Of a DNA stretch of 64,000 bases, positions 48,653 through 60,566 are shown piece by piece. The first letter of the stretch is position 1. Every line of letters begins with the position of its first letter. The position numbers and the translations under genes were made by a program. This DNA is from Haliclystus octoradiatus (lineage: Eukaryota; Cnidaria; Staurozoa; Stauromedusae; Haliclystidae), in NCBI GenBank assembly GCA_916610825.1, contig OU744448.1, positions 1,351,501 to 1,415,500 of the forward strand. The letters are read 5' to 3'. Below the pieces are notes generated by a model. The model ran no database searches, had not been told where the DNA came from, and saw nothing but the letters and a program-made list of their open reading frames with translations.

Positions 48653-50328
48653 TCACTTTGACTGTATTTTTGGAGGGGGTAATGATCGCCCAAAGCAAAA
48701 ACACAAGAACAACAAGTACGAATATAGAAAATTTCCGGGATATACACTTTAATCAAAATTCTATTTTCAAGGTATGAAGACATCAACAAGGCCTTATCTA
48801 CAGACTTAAAGCTATACAATCGTACAATTCCAGATTTTCTTTACAAACGTCCAAATTTTTTCGTTACACATTGCATGAGAAAACAATCAAAAGCTAGAAA
48901 TGAAATACAGAAGAATGATGTCAGGGTTATTGAGGCAGGGGTTATTGAGATAAAGAACAGAACTCACAGGATCACAACTGTGCAAATGGTAAAGTTAGGG
49001 GAAAGTCATAACATGCCAAGCTGCTCATGCAAAAATTGGAAAAAGCATTATTTACCATGCAAGCACATGTTTGCAGCGATGAACTTCCTTGACGAATTCA
49101 ATTTTTACAGTCTCCCGAAGGAGTACAGAGATCATCCTCTCTTTCTGCTGGACTATGAGAAAACTAAATTTCAATGCCGACAAAACACGTCAAACCAAGA
49201 AAAAAATCAACAGGTAGCATCAACTGCTTGCTTCCTGCCAGTCAACGGAAACCAGAATACTCTCGACGTTATGACTGAAATTGGAAATGATTGGGGTCCA
49301 GAGGATCAAGCTGAAACAATGTATGAACTAGCAAGTTGTAACAATGGAGAGAAAACAACACCATTGGATTGCAGAGAGATTTTGCATCAGATAAAGGGTT
49401 TGACATATCTGGTTGATGACAGCAATGCACTTCATAAAGCCTACAATCAACTAGAAGAAGTATTGTCAGCTTTGCGGGGTGTAGCGGACACTGAGTGTGG
49501 ACTTCTTTTGGAAAAGAAAAGAAATGGTACTGTAGTATATTTCTATAACACGATATTGTAAAGCTTAGTTTATAGCCTCCTTTAGATGGGGGTATTTTAT
49601 CTAGGTCGAACGCATGCTGATCAGTTACATTTTGGTTATGTTGAGAACCTGGAGTAGCAACTCATTCATTTACATTCAAAATAGTTTTGTTTGCTACTGT
49701 TTGTAGCGGTTTTTACATATTGAAATTTTAGTTTAACATTTATTAGTGTTACACCTACATATATAGTATTTTCGGATTTACCAGTTTGAATTTAAATGCT
49801 TAATATACTTGATTGAATATACGATGTTGTTTATTGTCTTTGTATTGTCCGTAAATTTACAGGTTCATATGATGGTATGCAAAAGAATAGGAAGAGAAAA
49901 GGAGTACAGTTACCATTGAGAAAAAGAAATGTCAATAAAAAAAGAAAACGGTATGGCACAGCCGAAGAGAAAAGACAAGAATCCCTTCCAATTCAATTTG
50001 ACATTGAAACTGGATTACCAAAAATTCAAGAAAGTGAGTTAGTTAGCACAATAATTGCCCATGCTTAGCTGTGGTGATATAAAAATATCTGTGTAATTGT
50101 TTTTCGGGGTTCATTTTACAGGCACATCAAAGAAAAGTAGTATGACAGATGGAACAGAGAACACAAACCTGAAAAAAGTAGGGGAAGTGGGCAAAGTAGT
50201 GGAAGAGGTAAGTTATCAGGTATTATCATTATCAACATCATCATTATGTGCAAATTATACTATTATTGATAATTGATCATTGTTGAAAACAAAAATTCGA
50301 AAACCTATCATTTTATTATTTTAATAAT

Positions 50329-50527
50329 AATAATATATGGTGAAAGAGTCAAATATACACATTCTTTACTGTGACTTCAAGTTTCACCCATTACACAATC
50401 AATATAAACACAATCAATAGCATTGATTGAGTAAAAATCTGTCTGAAGATTGCAATGAAATATGTGAAACTTGAAGTAACAGTAAAGAATGTGTATTTTT
50501 TACTCTTTTACCACATATTATTATAAT
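50329..50527. repeat. Foldback element in an intron of the MULE-2 gene
   Basis: ATACACATTCTTTACTGTGA and CTTCAAGTTTCAC at the left return as GTGAAACTTGAAGTAACAGT and AAAGAATGTGTATTT at the right. The arms are about 60 bp and the total about 200 bp. CACATTCTTT..CCAAGTTTC near 5944 is a related end. Confidence 0.75.
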
Positions 50528-52552
50528 TTACCGCTCTGTTAAATGAAGACATAGAGCCCTATATTATCTGCTATTAGATAAACATAACTTTTATAATGTT
50601 ATTATTATTATTAGTTTTTCATTTTGTTGAAAAGCCTACCATAATATATGTGTTTCTTGCTTTCAGGGAACTGTCATAGAAGAAGTCTATGTCAGTGAAG
50701 GAGAATCTGACGATGATGTAACAACACAGGATTATTTCAGCAACCCAACTATCATTGATCTGACTATTAATAAACATTCTAGCAGTGCAGAAGATATTGA
50801 CTCTGAATTAGATCATACCTGGAAATGTATTCTTGGAAGAATCGATCTCAAACAGAGCGACAAGAACATTCTGTTGTCAAAAGACTTATGGTTGAATGAT
50901 AACATTATCAATGCAGCACAGTTATTATTAAAGAATCAATTTACAGATATTTCAGGATTTCAGGAAACAACACTTTGTCATGATATGCTTCCTCTGTCTG
51001 ATGAATTTGTGCAAATCCTGCATGTAAATGATGATCATTGGGTCACCGTGTCAACGCTGGGAATAACCAAATCTGATATCATTCGGCTCTATGATAGCTC
51101 AAAAGTCAGCCATCTGCAATTGGGCACTAAAAGTATCATTGCAAGTCTTTTGAAAACAAATTCACCTACAATCACCGTTAAAGTTGTTCCTGTGCAACAG
51201 CAAAATGACAGCAATAGTTGTGGCCTGTTTGCTGTTGCATTTGCAACCATGGCATGTTTTGGAAATGATGTGCACCTCAACAAGTAGTTTTGGATGATTC
51301 TCAAATGAGATCACATCTTCTAAATTGCTTAGAAAATGGTAGAATGCTGCCTTTTCCAACTTTAAGAAGAAAGGAGATCTATCATCTTGATAGACTCGTC
51401 GTTTTTAAGTTATTTTGCATTTGTAGGATGCCAGCTGAGTTGTATCCTATCACAAATACTGTTGATTGCTCTATATGCAAAGAAAATTTTCATCTTAACT
51501 GCATCCCTGCTACTTGGACATACCCGTTAAATCAAAATGTAGCTTGGCAATGCCTTGACTGTAAAGTATTGACCACTGTGGTATAGTATAGGCATATACA
51601 ATAAATTATGTTACTGTAGGCTAGCCTAAATATGAATGTCTTATTCACCCTTTATCTATTAAAATTACGTTTAAATTATAGGCCTAGTTTACTGTTGTCA
51701 AGTCTTGGAATGTTTTGCATTAATTTTCTCTTATTCAGCTGTTCACTCTGTCCTAAGCTCAAACAAAACAGCAAAATCAATGTTCAAGGTTCTATTGCGT
51801 ATATGTTGATCAATGTTAGAATAGCATGTAAATCAACACATATGCTTTTCTAAAAGATTTATCATTTCCTTGAAAAATATGATTCAGAGTTAAATAAAAG
51901 AAGATTAGTGTTATTGTTATTACTTTGCTACGCTATATATCCTTCAGCTAACCTACAACAGACAGTCTGTCAGACACAAATCAAAACACTGTGAAAACTG
52001 GAAACGTTTTTTGAGCTACTAAAATGGATTCATATGATGGGATGGATGTCTAAACTCATTTCGTATCTGAACTATATTTCATTTCTGGCTCTGGTACCGA
52101 AATAAAGTATTGGAATGAAAGTCCACCTTGTATAAAGTTCTTTGACAACAAATAGGCCTGCATGATTTAAATAATTCATTTTCAATATTGGACTACTGAT
52201 CATTGAGTGATATATAATTACCTATCGGACGTGTATTCATCATATCCAGCCCAAACTAGGTTATTTCTCATAAAATATCGTTTGAACGGACTCGATCCTT
52301 CTCATAATAACATGCCTAGCAACTACCTCTAGCTTACGAATCTACGACTGATCATCTAGAAAACCATCTTCAAACTCACATCTTGACTTGACTTGAAGTG
52401 CATCGTGATAGAATTACACAACTTTGATACGTTCATAACTTCATACCATCATATAATCTTAAATAGATATTATAAAAATTTCTTTAGCTCTAGAACGTCG
52501 TAAAATGAAGTACCTTTTCGGTCTTGCAAAATTGAAGGTGCAAAAAAACCAT

Positions 52553-52563
52553 ACCGCCATTTT
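52553..52563 (-). promoter_or_regulatory. YY1-type motif in the 3' subterminal region of MULE-2
   Basis: ACCGCCATTTT (AAAATGGCGGT on the minus strand), 167-177 bp from the 3' terminus. It has the same core and almost the same distance as in MULE-1 (33107-33117). Confidence 0.45.
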
Positions 52564-52767
52564 CCTTTCGACGACTTTTAACGAATTTAACGTGAATCTT
52601 CAAAGTTTCAAATAATGAAAACGTAATCTTTTTAGCGTAAGATTTACTAGATTTACGCTGAAACTCAACTGGCTTCTGATTGGATAATACAACAATAGCA
52701 ACCCTCCACTTGCTGGATTTTGTTGCGACCCTTTATCCTCAGGATAGGATACTTCAGTAAAACTACA

Positions 52768-52910
52768 TACAGTGTAATCCGAATTTGCAGTTATCCGAAT
52801 TTGTTCATCAAGGACTTTGACCAGGAAATTGTTTAACGGGTTTCAAAGCCAGGTTGCAGATACGCGGGAATTTCACTTATCCGAATTGCACATAAGCGGG
52901 TTACACTGTA
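52768..52910. mobile_element. MITE family B, copy 3 (both ends intact)
   Basis: Starts TACAGTGTAA and ends TTACACTGTA, exact inverted repeats. The subterminal CCGAATTTGCAGTTATCCG and CTTATCCGAATTGCACATAA are also related. It is 143 bp long and the best-preserved copy of the family in the window. Confidence 0.75.
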
Positions 52911-53585
52911 ATAGCAAATAAATGCTTAGAAATGCTGAGAGCTTTCAGGAGAAATTTTTGTAAGTTAGAATTATGTTACAAATACGATGAATTTAAGTTA
53001 ACAGTTCAGATAAGATCAATTCATATAAATTTTCTTGCGCAAATTTTGAATTATATGTTTGAAGACATGTTGTATTTGGGGCCATACATTGAGACAAAGT
53101 ACTCAAATACTCAATGGTCTCAACATATCGATGAGGGATCAGTTGTTGCGTACACCGTACAGGGAGTGAAAGCATGTACGCTTTTCCACTGTCTCCATTG
53201 CTATTTAGGAATCTTGAAGTATTATCAATAATAAAATAAGGTTAAATATATAGATTTGGTGGGCATAATAATTCAAAATGTTATGTCTAATTATGCCCAT
53301 CCATAAAAAGCTTCAGGGAAAAATAAAGAGGGGAACTGATTTTCTGGAGTACATGCAACAGAGTAACACGAGGGGTTATTCGAAAATGTGAAGGTGGGTG
53401 CAAAAGGAAAGGGGGGTCGAAACTCTGAGTTAATTTAAAAATCCCACAAATTATAACAATTTTATACTGTACATATATTTTTTAATCCAAAGTATCCCAA
53501 AATTTTGAGAAAATCATTTGAAAATTTTTCTAATGAGAAACATATTTTAGCTGATATATAATAATATTACATTTACAGTAATTCA

Positions 53586-53720
53586 TGACTGAAAGTCACC
53601 CCTTAAGCACAACTGCATGTCTGTTTATTGGGGGGGCATTAACACATTTACATACAAATTGTCAAATTATGCTACACACAATTAACATGTGTGCACTGAC
53701 GAGGAATCGAACCCCGGTCC
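53586..53720 (-). repeat. SINE-like fragment with a B box
   Basis: On the minus strand it contains GGGACCGGGGTTCGATTCCT, a good polymerase III B box, and ends with CCCCCAATAAACAGACATGC. A sequence like this 3' end (TTTGTTTATTGGGGGACTCA) also occurs near 5380-5400. No A box was seen. Confidence 0.45.
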
Positions 53721-54337
53721 CGCACAGAGTATATAATGTACAACTGTCAGAACTGTAAAGTTTTTTTAATGATTAGCAATATACGAAATGATGAACCATG
53801 GATGAACTGCATCATCATTTATTCAAAAACCTTCATGTTATACAAAAGTTCTTTTCAAAGGACCTATTTCAAAGCATTTCAGTTCAATATAACAGAGTGT
53901 CAAGGTCTGCGTAATATCAATAAAAAGCTGGTTTTGGTCTGAATTTGGAAAAGTGGCTGAAACGTGAGGAAACAATTGTTTGTCTACTGTCCTTTTATAC
54001 ATTAGAATCAGATGGTAAACAATAGACAAACCAAATAAATAATCTTATAACCTGAAACAAAAACAATTTTCTAATTATAATTTGCACAAGAATCACACAG
54101 ATTAGATGTGGATTGTTTTCAGCTTTATGTTGTGGTCTGTTATGATTGATTAACTGATGACAGAGTATGTTTATAAAACTAGGCCCTGCACCCAGGGTTT
54201 AACAAAGCCTGGAAACTTTGAAAACTAATTTGCGGAAGGCTGTGAGAATTCCGAAGAAAAAGGCAAAATACTAAAATAATTTAAAAAATGTGAAAACGTT
54301 TATCTAAAAAAAAATGAGGTTTGCAAAATTAAAACAT

Positions 54338-54565
54338 TTTGTCATGCCATGCCTGCGTTCCCTTATCCAATTTATTTACGGAATAATAGGGTCTGTATAA
54401 AGCATTATGTTGTTTTTTGCCGTCACATGATATGTTGTAGTTGCTATGATCATAATTACAATAAATCATTTATCATCCAGGTATGTGACAGAACAGAACA
54501 ACATAGGGTATCATACAGACCTTATTATTTTGTAAATGAATCAGGTATGCTATGCAGGCCAGAAT
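54338..54565. repeat. Inverted-repeat element
   Basis: AATAATAGGGTCTGTATAAA and TTATGTTGTT at the left are mirrored by AACAACATAGGG and CATACAGACCTTATTATTTT at the right, in arms of about 90 bp. A single related end (CACAGACCCTATTCTTTTGT) occurs near 62177-62200 in a RAF intron. Confidence 0.65.
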
Positions 54566-54600
54566 AAAGCAATAAAATTGAAAATGTTTAGGAACACAGA

Positions 54601-55027
54601 ATAGACCGAGCGCCACAGAACTAAAACGGCAGGTTTCACCGGGCAACTTGAAAATCACATGAAAGTGTTCATAAAAATATGCTAAACAATTACATACTCC
54701 TTGTTTTAATTAAATTCTATTGTAAACCCTTCAAAAATCCAATTTATATTTCATGATTCAAGGTCAAAGCCTTATCATTTTGAGAAAATGCTGGATGTGA
54801 GCTTCATGGTCTTTGATTCTTTTTGTTCTCCCAAAATTTTGTGAATTCATAGAAGTATGACGAAAACACAAAATGTATGAATTAAGAGGGCTCTGACCAT
54901 GAAATGATTTATAAATTCTTCTCTGGTGAGCTCCACAATAAAATTTGACCAAAACAAGGAATAGGTACTTGTTCAGCATATTTTTATGAACACTTTTATG
55001 TGATTTAGTTCTGTGGCGCTCGGTCTA
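54601..55027. mobile_element. Inverted-repeat MITE, about 427 bp
   Basis: The ends are TAGACCGAGCGCCACAGAAC and its reverse complement GTTCTGTGGCGCTCGGTCTA. The arms continue with GAAAGTGTTCATAAAAATAT. Similarity persists inward for about 170 bp. No coding frame. GAA stands outside both ends and might be a short TSD. Confidence 0.8.
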
Positions 55028-56177
55028 GAAGTAGAAAGTAAAACATGAGTTTCATAACCCTAAAAATGGCATAGTGCTGAAACGCCTACCCATACTCTGG
55101 TCTGTCTGAAACATTTTAAAGATGTGTATAAACTTGATCTTGATTGAATGGGGAGATAATACTTTGAGTTGATATTTCATTACTTTAAAACAGGGTAGAA
55201 AAATTGTATCCATCTTGAATGAAAATAATGTCTATCTTATAATAAAGTAGAATTCATTATAACTGCTCACATTTTAAAATATATAACCTGACCTAGATAT
55301 GTTAAAGCTATTTTTCGTAACTTTATCAATTTGTTAATCTACTAATGAATTGTAGGTAATTTGATTTGTGAATGTGTAGATAGATAATAGACTCTTTTAA
55401 TCATGTTATCAGCTGTAATGATAAAAACTATATGCCTCTTGTCTTCGCCAGCAAAATACTCCAAAAGATTTGTAAAAGTATAACTTGTCATATTTATATA
55501 TTCCATACATTCCTTTGATTTGTATAAAACCATTTAATGGACCAGCCACTATATATATAATATCAATAATATTGGTGCTTTGCAACCAGAAACATATAAA
55601 TTAGTTTGACCCAATATTACAACCTAGCTTGGCTAGTAAAACTTAAATGTGCTTGTTTGCCTGAAATGAACACTTGAAGGCGTAAATAGTTGAATATGTA
55701 AATATAGATAGCTTGATAGGGAACTCGGGGTAATAAACGAGAATACGAAGATGCTATGTAATACAAAGAATGAATACCTGTGATCGACGCAGTCAACTAC
55801 TAATAGAATATACAGAAAATGGTCTTTGGTAAATTAATGCCACAAATCCAAACAATACGTATTTTCATAAGTACATGGATATAGCTATCTGAGACATTGA
55901 TACGAGTATATGAGTATAATTTGAAAATATGGTAATACCAAAACGCGGCGTCTAGCTCATAAGAACACAGCGACCCACCACGATCATGTAATATTAAAAT
56001 ACTTATCGCACCAATCAGTGGTTGACGATTGAAAACTGCTAGTAATAATACCATAAAATAGCATAGTAGCCAATAGTAGTATATAAGTGATAGATATAGT
56101 TACTTGAGAAACAAATAAGAAATATTGACGATGATGATCATCAATTAAAATAATAGTCCAATTTTGGATTACTGATA

Positions 56178-58387
56178 TTAAACACCACGTACAAGAACAA
56201 CAACCAAATGATCTTCTTTTGATGGCTCAGCTCCAAGGTTTGGTGCCACTTTGAGTAATTGCTGATGAGAATAGTCACACGGTGGAAATGCATGCAGAAT
56301 TCCAGCTTCTTCTTTTGATGAACTTTCAGCTGCTACGGCTGGTATTGGTATAACACCAGCAGCTTGTTTTTGTTTGAAATATGTTACAAGGCTCCGTAGC
56401 GGACGCGATTGTGATTTACTACTAGAGTCAGAGTCTTCTCCTTGATGTGCAGCTGGGAGTGCCAATAAAATGCAATGCCCACTTGCACCTGCCGTACTAA
56501 TACGCCTTGATACCTCATCAAGTTTTGGTTGGTCTAAACGAAGGCGTTGAGTAATACTCAGTTCCTTAATGGCAGCACCAGGCGCAGAACCAGGTTTAAG
56601 AAAACAATCCGCTAATTCTGGATTACCACCAATCAAATGCATCCTAACGGGGAATACACTATTCCGTAGTGCAAATGTTCCTCTCCACGCAACTGGAAAG
56701 CGTTTTGATACATCCAGTAAATTTTCTGTTTTAGAATCTTTAGATTCAGAGTCTTTATTCTCATCATTGTTAGAATTACCATTACGTTTCACATTTTCTT
56801 CGTTATCAGATAAATCAGAATTGGATCCTTGGACATTATCCCCAAGTGGACTAGAATTGTTACTGTTGCTTCGACGGCGTTTTGGATTAGAATTATGTTG
56901 ACTACTACGTCTTGTACTATGTTTACTTTTCTGATGAGAGGATGAGTCAGACGGATATTCATGTGGACTTAATGATCTTTTCCTTCTTGGTTTGCTGGAT
57001 GGTCTATCGTGACCTTCTCTGTTAGAGTCTTTATCATAATGATTACCTCTTGGGTTATCTTGCCAATCGTTACGTCGGTACATGCGATCAGGTTTATTCA
57101 TTGATTGATAGTCATCATCACGTGGTTTTCTAGAACCTTCCGCAGCATGCATACGGCTTTCTGGACAATAATTCCTGCTGTATTTATTACTACTGCTGAA
57201 TGAGTTAGAATCATCATTACCAGTTTTTTCTTCTGTTGATGCAAAATCAATTTGAATTTTTTGTGGACTACCAGAGAATATAAATCCTTTCATTTCTCGT
57301 AAGGCGACCGCAGCAGCATCTAAACTATCATAGAGGACGTAGCCACAATCATTCCCTTTCTCATACTCAATATGTCGAATAGCTCCGAAGCGATCAAACT
57401 CCCGTGTTAGTTCTTCTAATGAGACCCAATGGCCTAACCTTCCTACCCACAGACGAGTAGATGGTACACTTTTACCATACCCAATTTTACATATACTTCT
57501 TCCAATCACTTGATCAGACATAGATGATTTAGCTTTGTGGGCAACATCCATATGCTTGAATTTAATAAAAGCATATGTCCCACCATAGGGGTGTGAAGGC
57601 CTTTTGACATCTATTTCTTCAATAACACCATAGCGATCAAATACTTTTCTTAATTCACTGGCTGTGCATGATGTATCTATATTTCCTACAAATAAGGTTC
57701 TCGTTGCCCTGGGGTCATCGTCTGGATTTCTGTTATCAAAATCCTCATTATCTCGATGATGGTGTTTAGTTCTGCTGCTAGATGGTGGATAATCATCTCG
57801 CTTTCTGTTGTTGTTATCATTATAACTACGATGATGGTAGGGTTTGTAATTATTATATGAGTTAGTACGACCTTTGAAATCATGGCGTTCACCTCCGCCT
57901 CCACCGCGATAGTTGGATTCAAACTTTGGTCTCATTGGTTTGTTAAACGATCGAGAACCACCACCCTATAGAAAATTCAGACCATAACACATCAAATCCA
58001 GATAAAAACATTAAAAGTATTTATAGTGACGATTATATTACACATATAAATGATCAAACGCATTTTGATTTTATTTGGAAATCGAATAACCCGATTGATT
58101 AAGCTTCCTTCAGAAACACTAAAACCATATCGGTCAACGTGTCGAATAATAGTGTGCATCTCTTCCAAATTTGATAAAATAATCTTTCTACATGATAAGT
58201 ACTAACTCACTTGATAATTTGATGAATTAAATTGATATCTTGAATCATCTCTTGATGATTGACTGTATTTTTGTGAATTGTAGCTTTTTTCTCCCCTGTA
58301 GTCGTCCGAGTTTGTAAATCGACGGGGTTTGAATTTCGAATAAGAACTCCTTCTTTCGTAGCTAACATCTGCTTCAGGAGAAGACAT
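56178..58387 (-). CDS. RBM15: RBM15 / Spenito-type RNA-binding protein (RRM-RRM-SPOC)
   Basis: RBM15 proteins are nuclear RNA binders that recruit the m6A methyltransferase complex and act in splicing, export and Wnt/Notch outputs. Two exons join in phase (58211-58387 and 56178-57965), giving 654 aa. The N-terminal 145 residues are Arg/Ser/Tyr/Asn/Gly-rich and disordered. The first RRM visible starts at about residue 148 (TRTLFVGNID; RNP1-like YAFIKFKH) and the next at about 229 (TRLWVGRLGHWVSLEELTRE). Both match RRM2 and RRM3 of RBM15, including IGYGK between them. An RS/NS-rich linker follows, then a C-terminal SPOC domain (about 477-654: VSKRFPVAWRGTFALRN, AFPPCDYS, HLVVVLVRGV). RRM1 of other family members is not present in these exons. 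The start is ATG 58387; the upstream TTG is not a start. SPEN (SHARP) is excluded by size. Confidence 0.93.
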
Positions 58388-58536
58388 TTTAACGTGCAAA
58401 AGTCATAAAATATAAAAAGCACAATCTCCACTAGTTGAATGCCAATAAAATATAGTAAAATATTGCAGTATTTGCCGTTTGCTCGTAAAGGTTTTAATGT
58501 AGCAACGAACGAAAAGAAAATTCGGCAGGTTGTTCA

Positions 58537-58550
58537 CAAAATGGCGGTTG
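58537..58550 (+). promoter_or_regulatory. YY1-type motif upstream of RBM15
   Basis: CAAAATGGCGGTTG lies about 150 bp upstream of the RBM15 start codon. AANATGGCGGC-like motifs are common near transcription starts of housekeeping genes in animals, where YY1 binds. Confidence 0.4.
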
Positions 58551-60056
58551 CGTGTGTGTGTACAATTGTTTCCATTGGTGGATGCTGGTTGATGTTAGAG
58601 GAAAATGGATTGATCAAAACATAAACGAAATAAATTGACAGAAAAAGTATAATTGGGATTGAATAAAACAGCTGCAGCCATATATGTGGTTTCATGTCAG
58701 AAGAAAGATCATTATAAAAATGGAATAAATATATTTTACTGTCTGTAATGTGATACAATATAAATTTGATTTTGATCAATATCAAATTCTCAATACAATC
58801 ACATGTCAACCAAGTCCTAGGCCTCGTACTTTTGACGCTTTCAATGGAAGGGGGTACTTCCTGGGCGGTAAAGAGCAATCGGACGATGGGACACGTAGCC
58901 TGCATACAGACTAAGCACGGAATAAATATGATGACAGTGCTTGGACTGAATAATGGTAATGATGATATAAAAGCGTAAATTAATGCATTGCAGTTTTCCT
59001 GTTGCCATTATATATATAAATAGGTGCAATTAGAAAAAATATTCAAACTTTACCAGAATTTAAGAACTATTATTTTCCGGTCTTTCTTTTTACCCTGCTT
59101 TCAAGGCAATGTTAACATCATAGCAAGATTCCATGTACCCGTACAAATGATGTAGCTGTTAAAACAGTGTTAAAGGGACTGGTATGATATGTGAATGTTC
59201 AGCTATTTGCCAGGGGTCTGGGGGCAATGATGTCATTTGACAAGTAAATAAGACGTACCTTGAAGAAAGATGTGCAAGCTGTTCAGTGTTGTGGTGACAT
59301 TAGGAGTTCCCCGACAAGGGATCAAACCCCTCAACGAGGGGACAATTTATAGAAATATTTGCAAAAATGCTTGAAAATGTATGGAAAATTTCCCCAACAA
59401 TCAAAACGTTCCTCCCAAAGAGGGGATAGGGTATCTCTAACAGGGGCATAGACCCTCTAGTACCATCCATGATGTTGTTGTTTTTGAATTTGTAAATATT
59501 TTTAAAAATTGGCTGGCAAAAATCCAAAGTGTTCACATACCTTCAAAACCCTTCACGTTCCACTGTTGTACATATAGCACCCGAATCACAATGGGCAAAA
59601 CAAAACAACACTACGAGCAACATCTCATTTTAGAGAGAATGATCACATCATGATACAGTAGGGGCAAGCATAGATAGAAGGAAATTCAATAACATTCTGG
59701 CCATCAACATTGAGTCCAAGTTTAATCCAGAAACATAAATATAGTTCTCTCAAACTGACAAAAACATATATATATATTATTTTAATTACTGTATTGTCAC
59801 GAATTTAATGAAATATGTTCATTTGAAAAACTTCTTTGTAGATAAATGCAATATATTTTATTCTTTACAATAAAGTAATACAGTTCATTTTTATCAATTC
59901 AATTTAGCAAATCTGTTTTCAGTTTTGCCTTTCTCTCAGTAAATAGTGATTACGCTTTCAGGTCATAAAGTCTACTTTAAAATAAAATCGCATAATAATT
60001 TATATATGCAAAGCTTGTATGTACGCATTCATATATTTCAGTTAAACGTTCCCTCT

Positions 60057-60416
<360 letters not shown>

Positions 60417-60566
60417 AAAAGAAAATTAAGACATTAAATTCCCCTATATCTAATATTTCGCACATCAAAAACAACAAAATCTAATTACATGCTATTTCAT
60501 GTGATTATGCTGTAAATTAACTTCTAAATTCAAAAATGAATTGTGTTGTTTGTTTTATTGTAAATT

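Larger units (their letters stand above)
47481..51586 (+). pseudogene. MULE-2 gene remnant: N-terminal, SWIM, ULP1 and PHD parts; transposase lost
   Basis: Coding pieces: 47481-47697, 48242 to about 48355, 48772-49526, 49863-50033, 50122-50207 and 50667-51586. The first pieces match the MULE-1 protein (LIREFSLQS, KKNFGNTG, VQWKNSLPYV, YECQHG). The counterparts of MULE-1 exons 3-6, with the DDE transposase, are absent. The SWIM finger is CSCKNWKKHYLPCKH. The C48 protease keeps His (DDHWVTVS), Asp (RLYDSSK) and Cys (SNSCGLFA). A PHD-like finger follows (CICRMP, CSIC, HLNC, CLDC). Lesions seen are TAA in frame at 47556-47558, a TGA or frameshift after YECQHG near 48330, and a 1-bp frameshift near 51270-51285 between protease and PHD. 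The four SWIM-to-protease pieces join in phase. No complete product is likely. Confidence 0.85.
45806..52730 (+). mobile_element. MULE-2: non-autonomous Mutator-like element, 6.9 kb
   Basis: The two termini read GGTCGCAACAAAATCCAGCA and stay nearly identical for 62 bp (two mismatches seen), ending CCAGT (left 45806-45867; right 52669-52730). The 9-bp TSD CTTTATCCT flanks it exactly (45797-45805, 52731-52739). The TIR sequence is unrelated to MULE-1 beyond the initial GGT, so this is a different family. It carries a degraded gene homologous to that of MULE-1 but without the transposase exons. A small MITE (48406-48652), a foldback element (50329-50527) and repeat D (46995-47167) lie inside. 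Confidence 0.94.
52731..56177. other. Intergenic region with MITEs between MULE-2 and RBM15
   Basis: No gene is supported. It holds MITE B copy 3 (52768-52910), a SINE-like fragment (about 53586-53720) and two inverted-repeat elements (54338-54565 and 54601-55027). The last kilobase before the RBM15 stop is AT-rich and featureless. Confidence 0.5.

Noticed and set aside
56569..56901. 110-codon plus-strand frame
   Set aside because: Antisense to the SPOC and linker coding sequence of RBM15.
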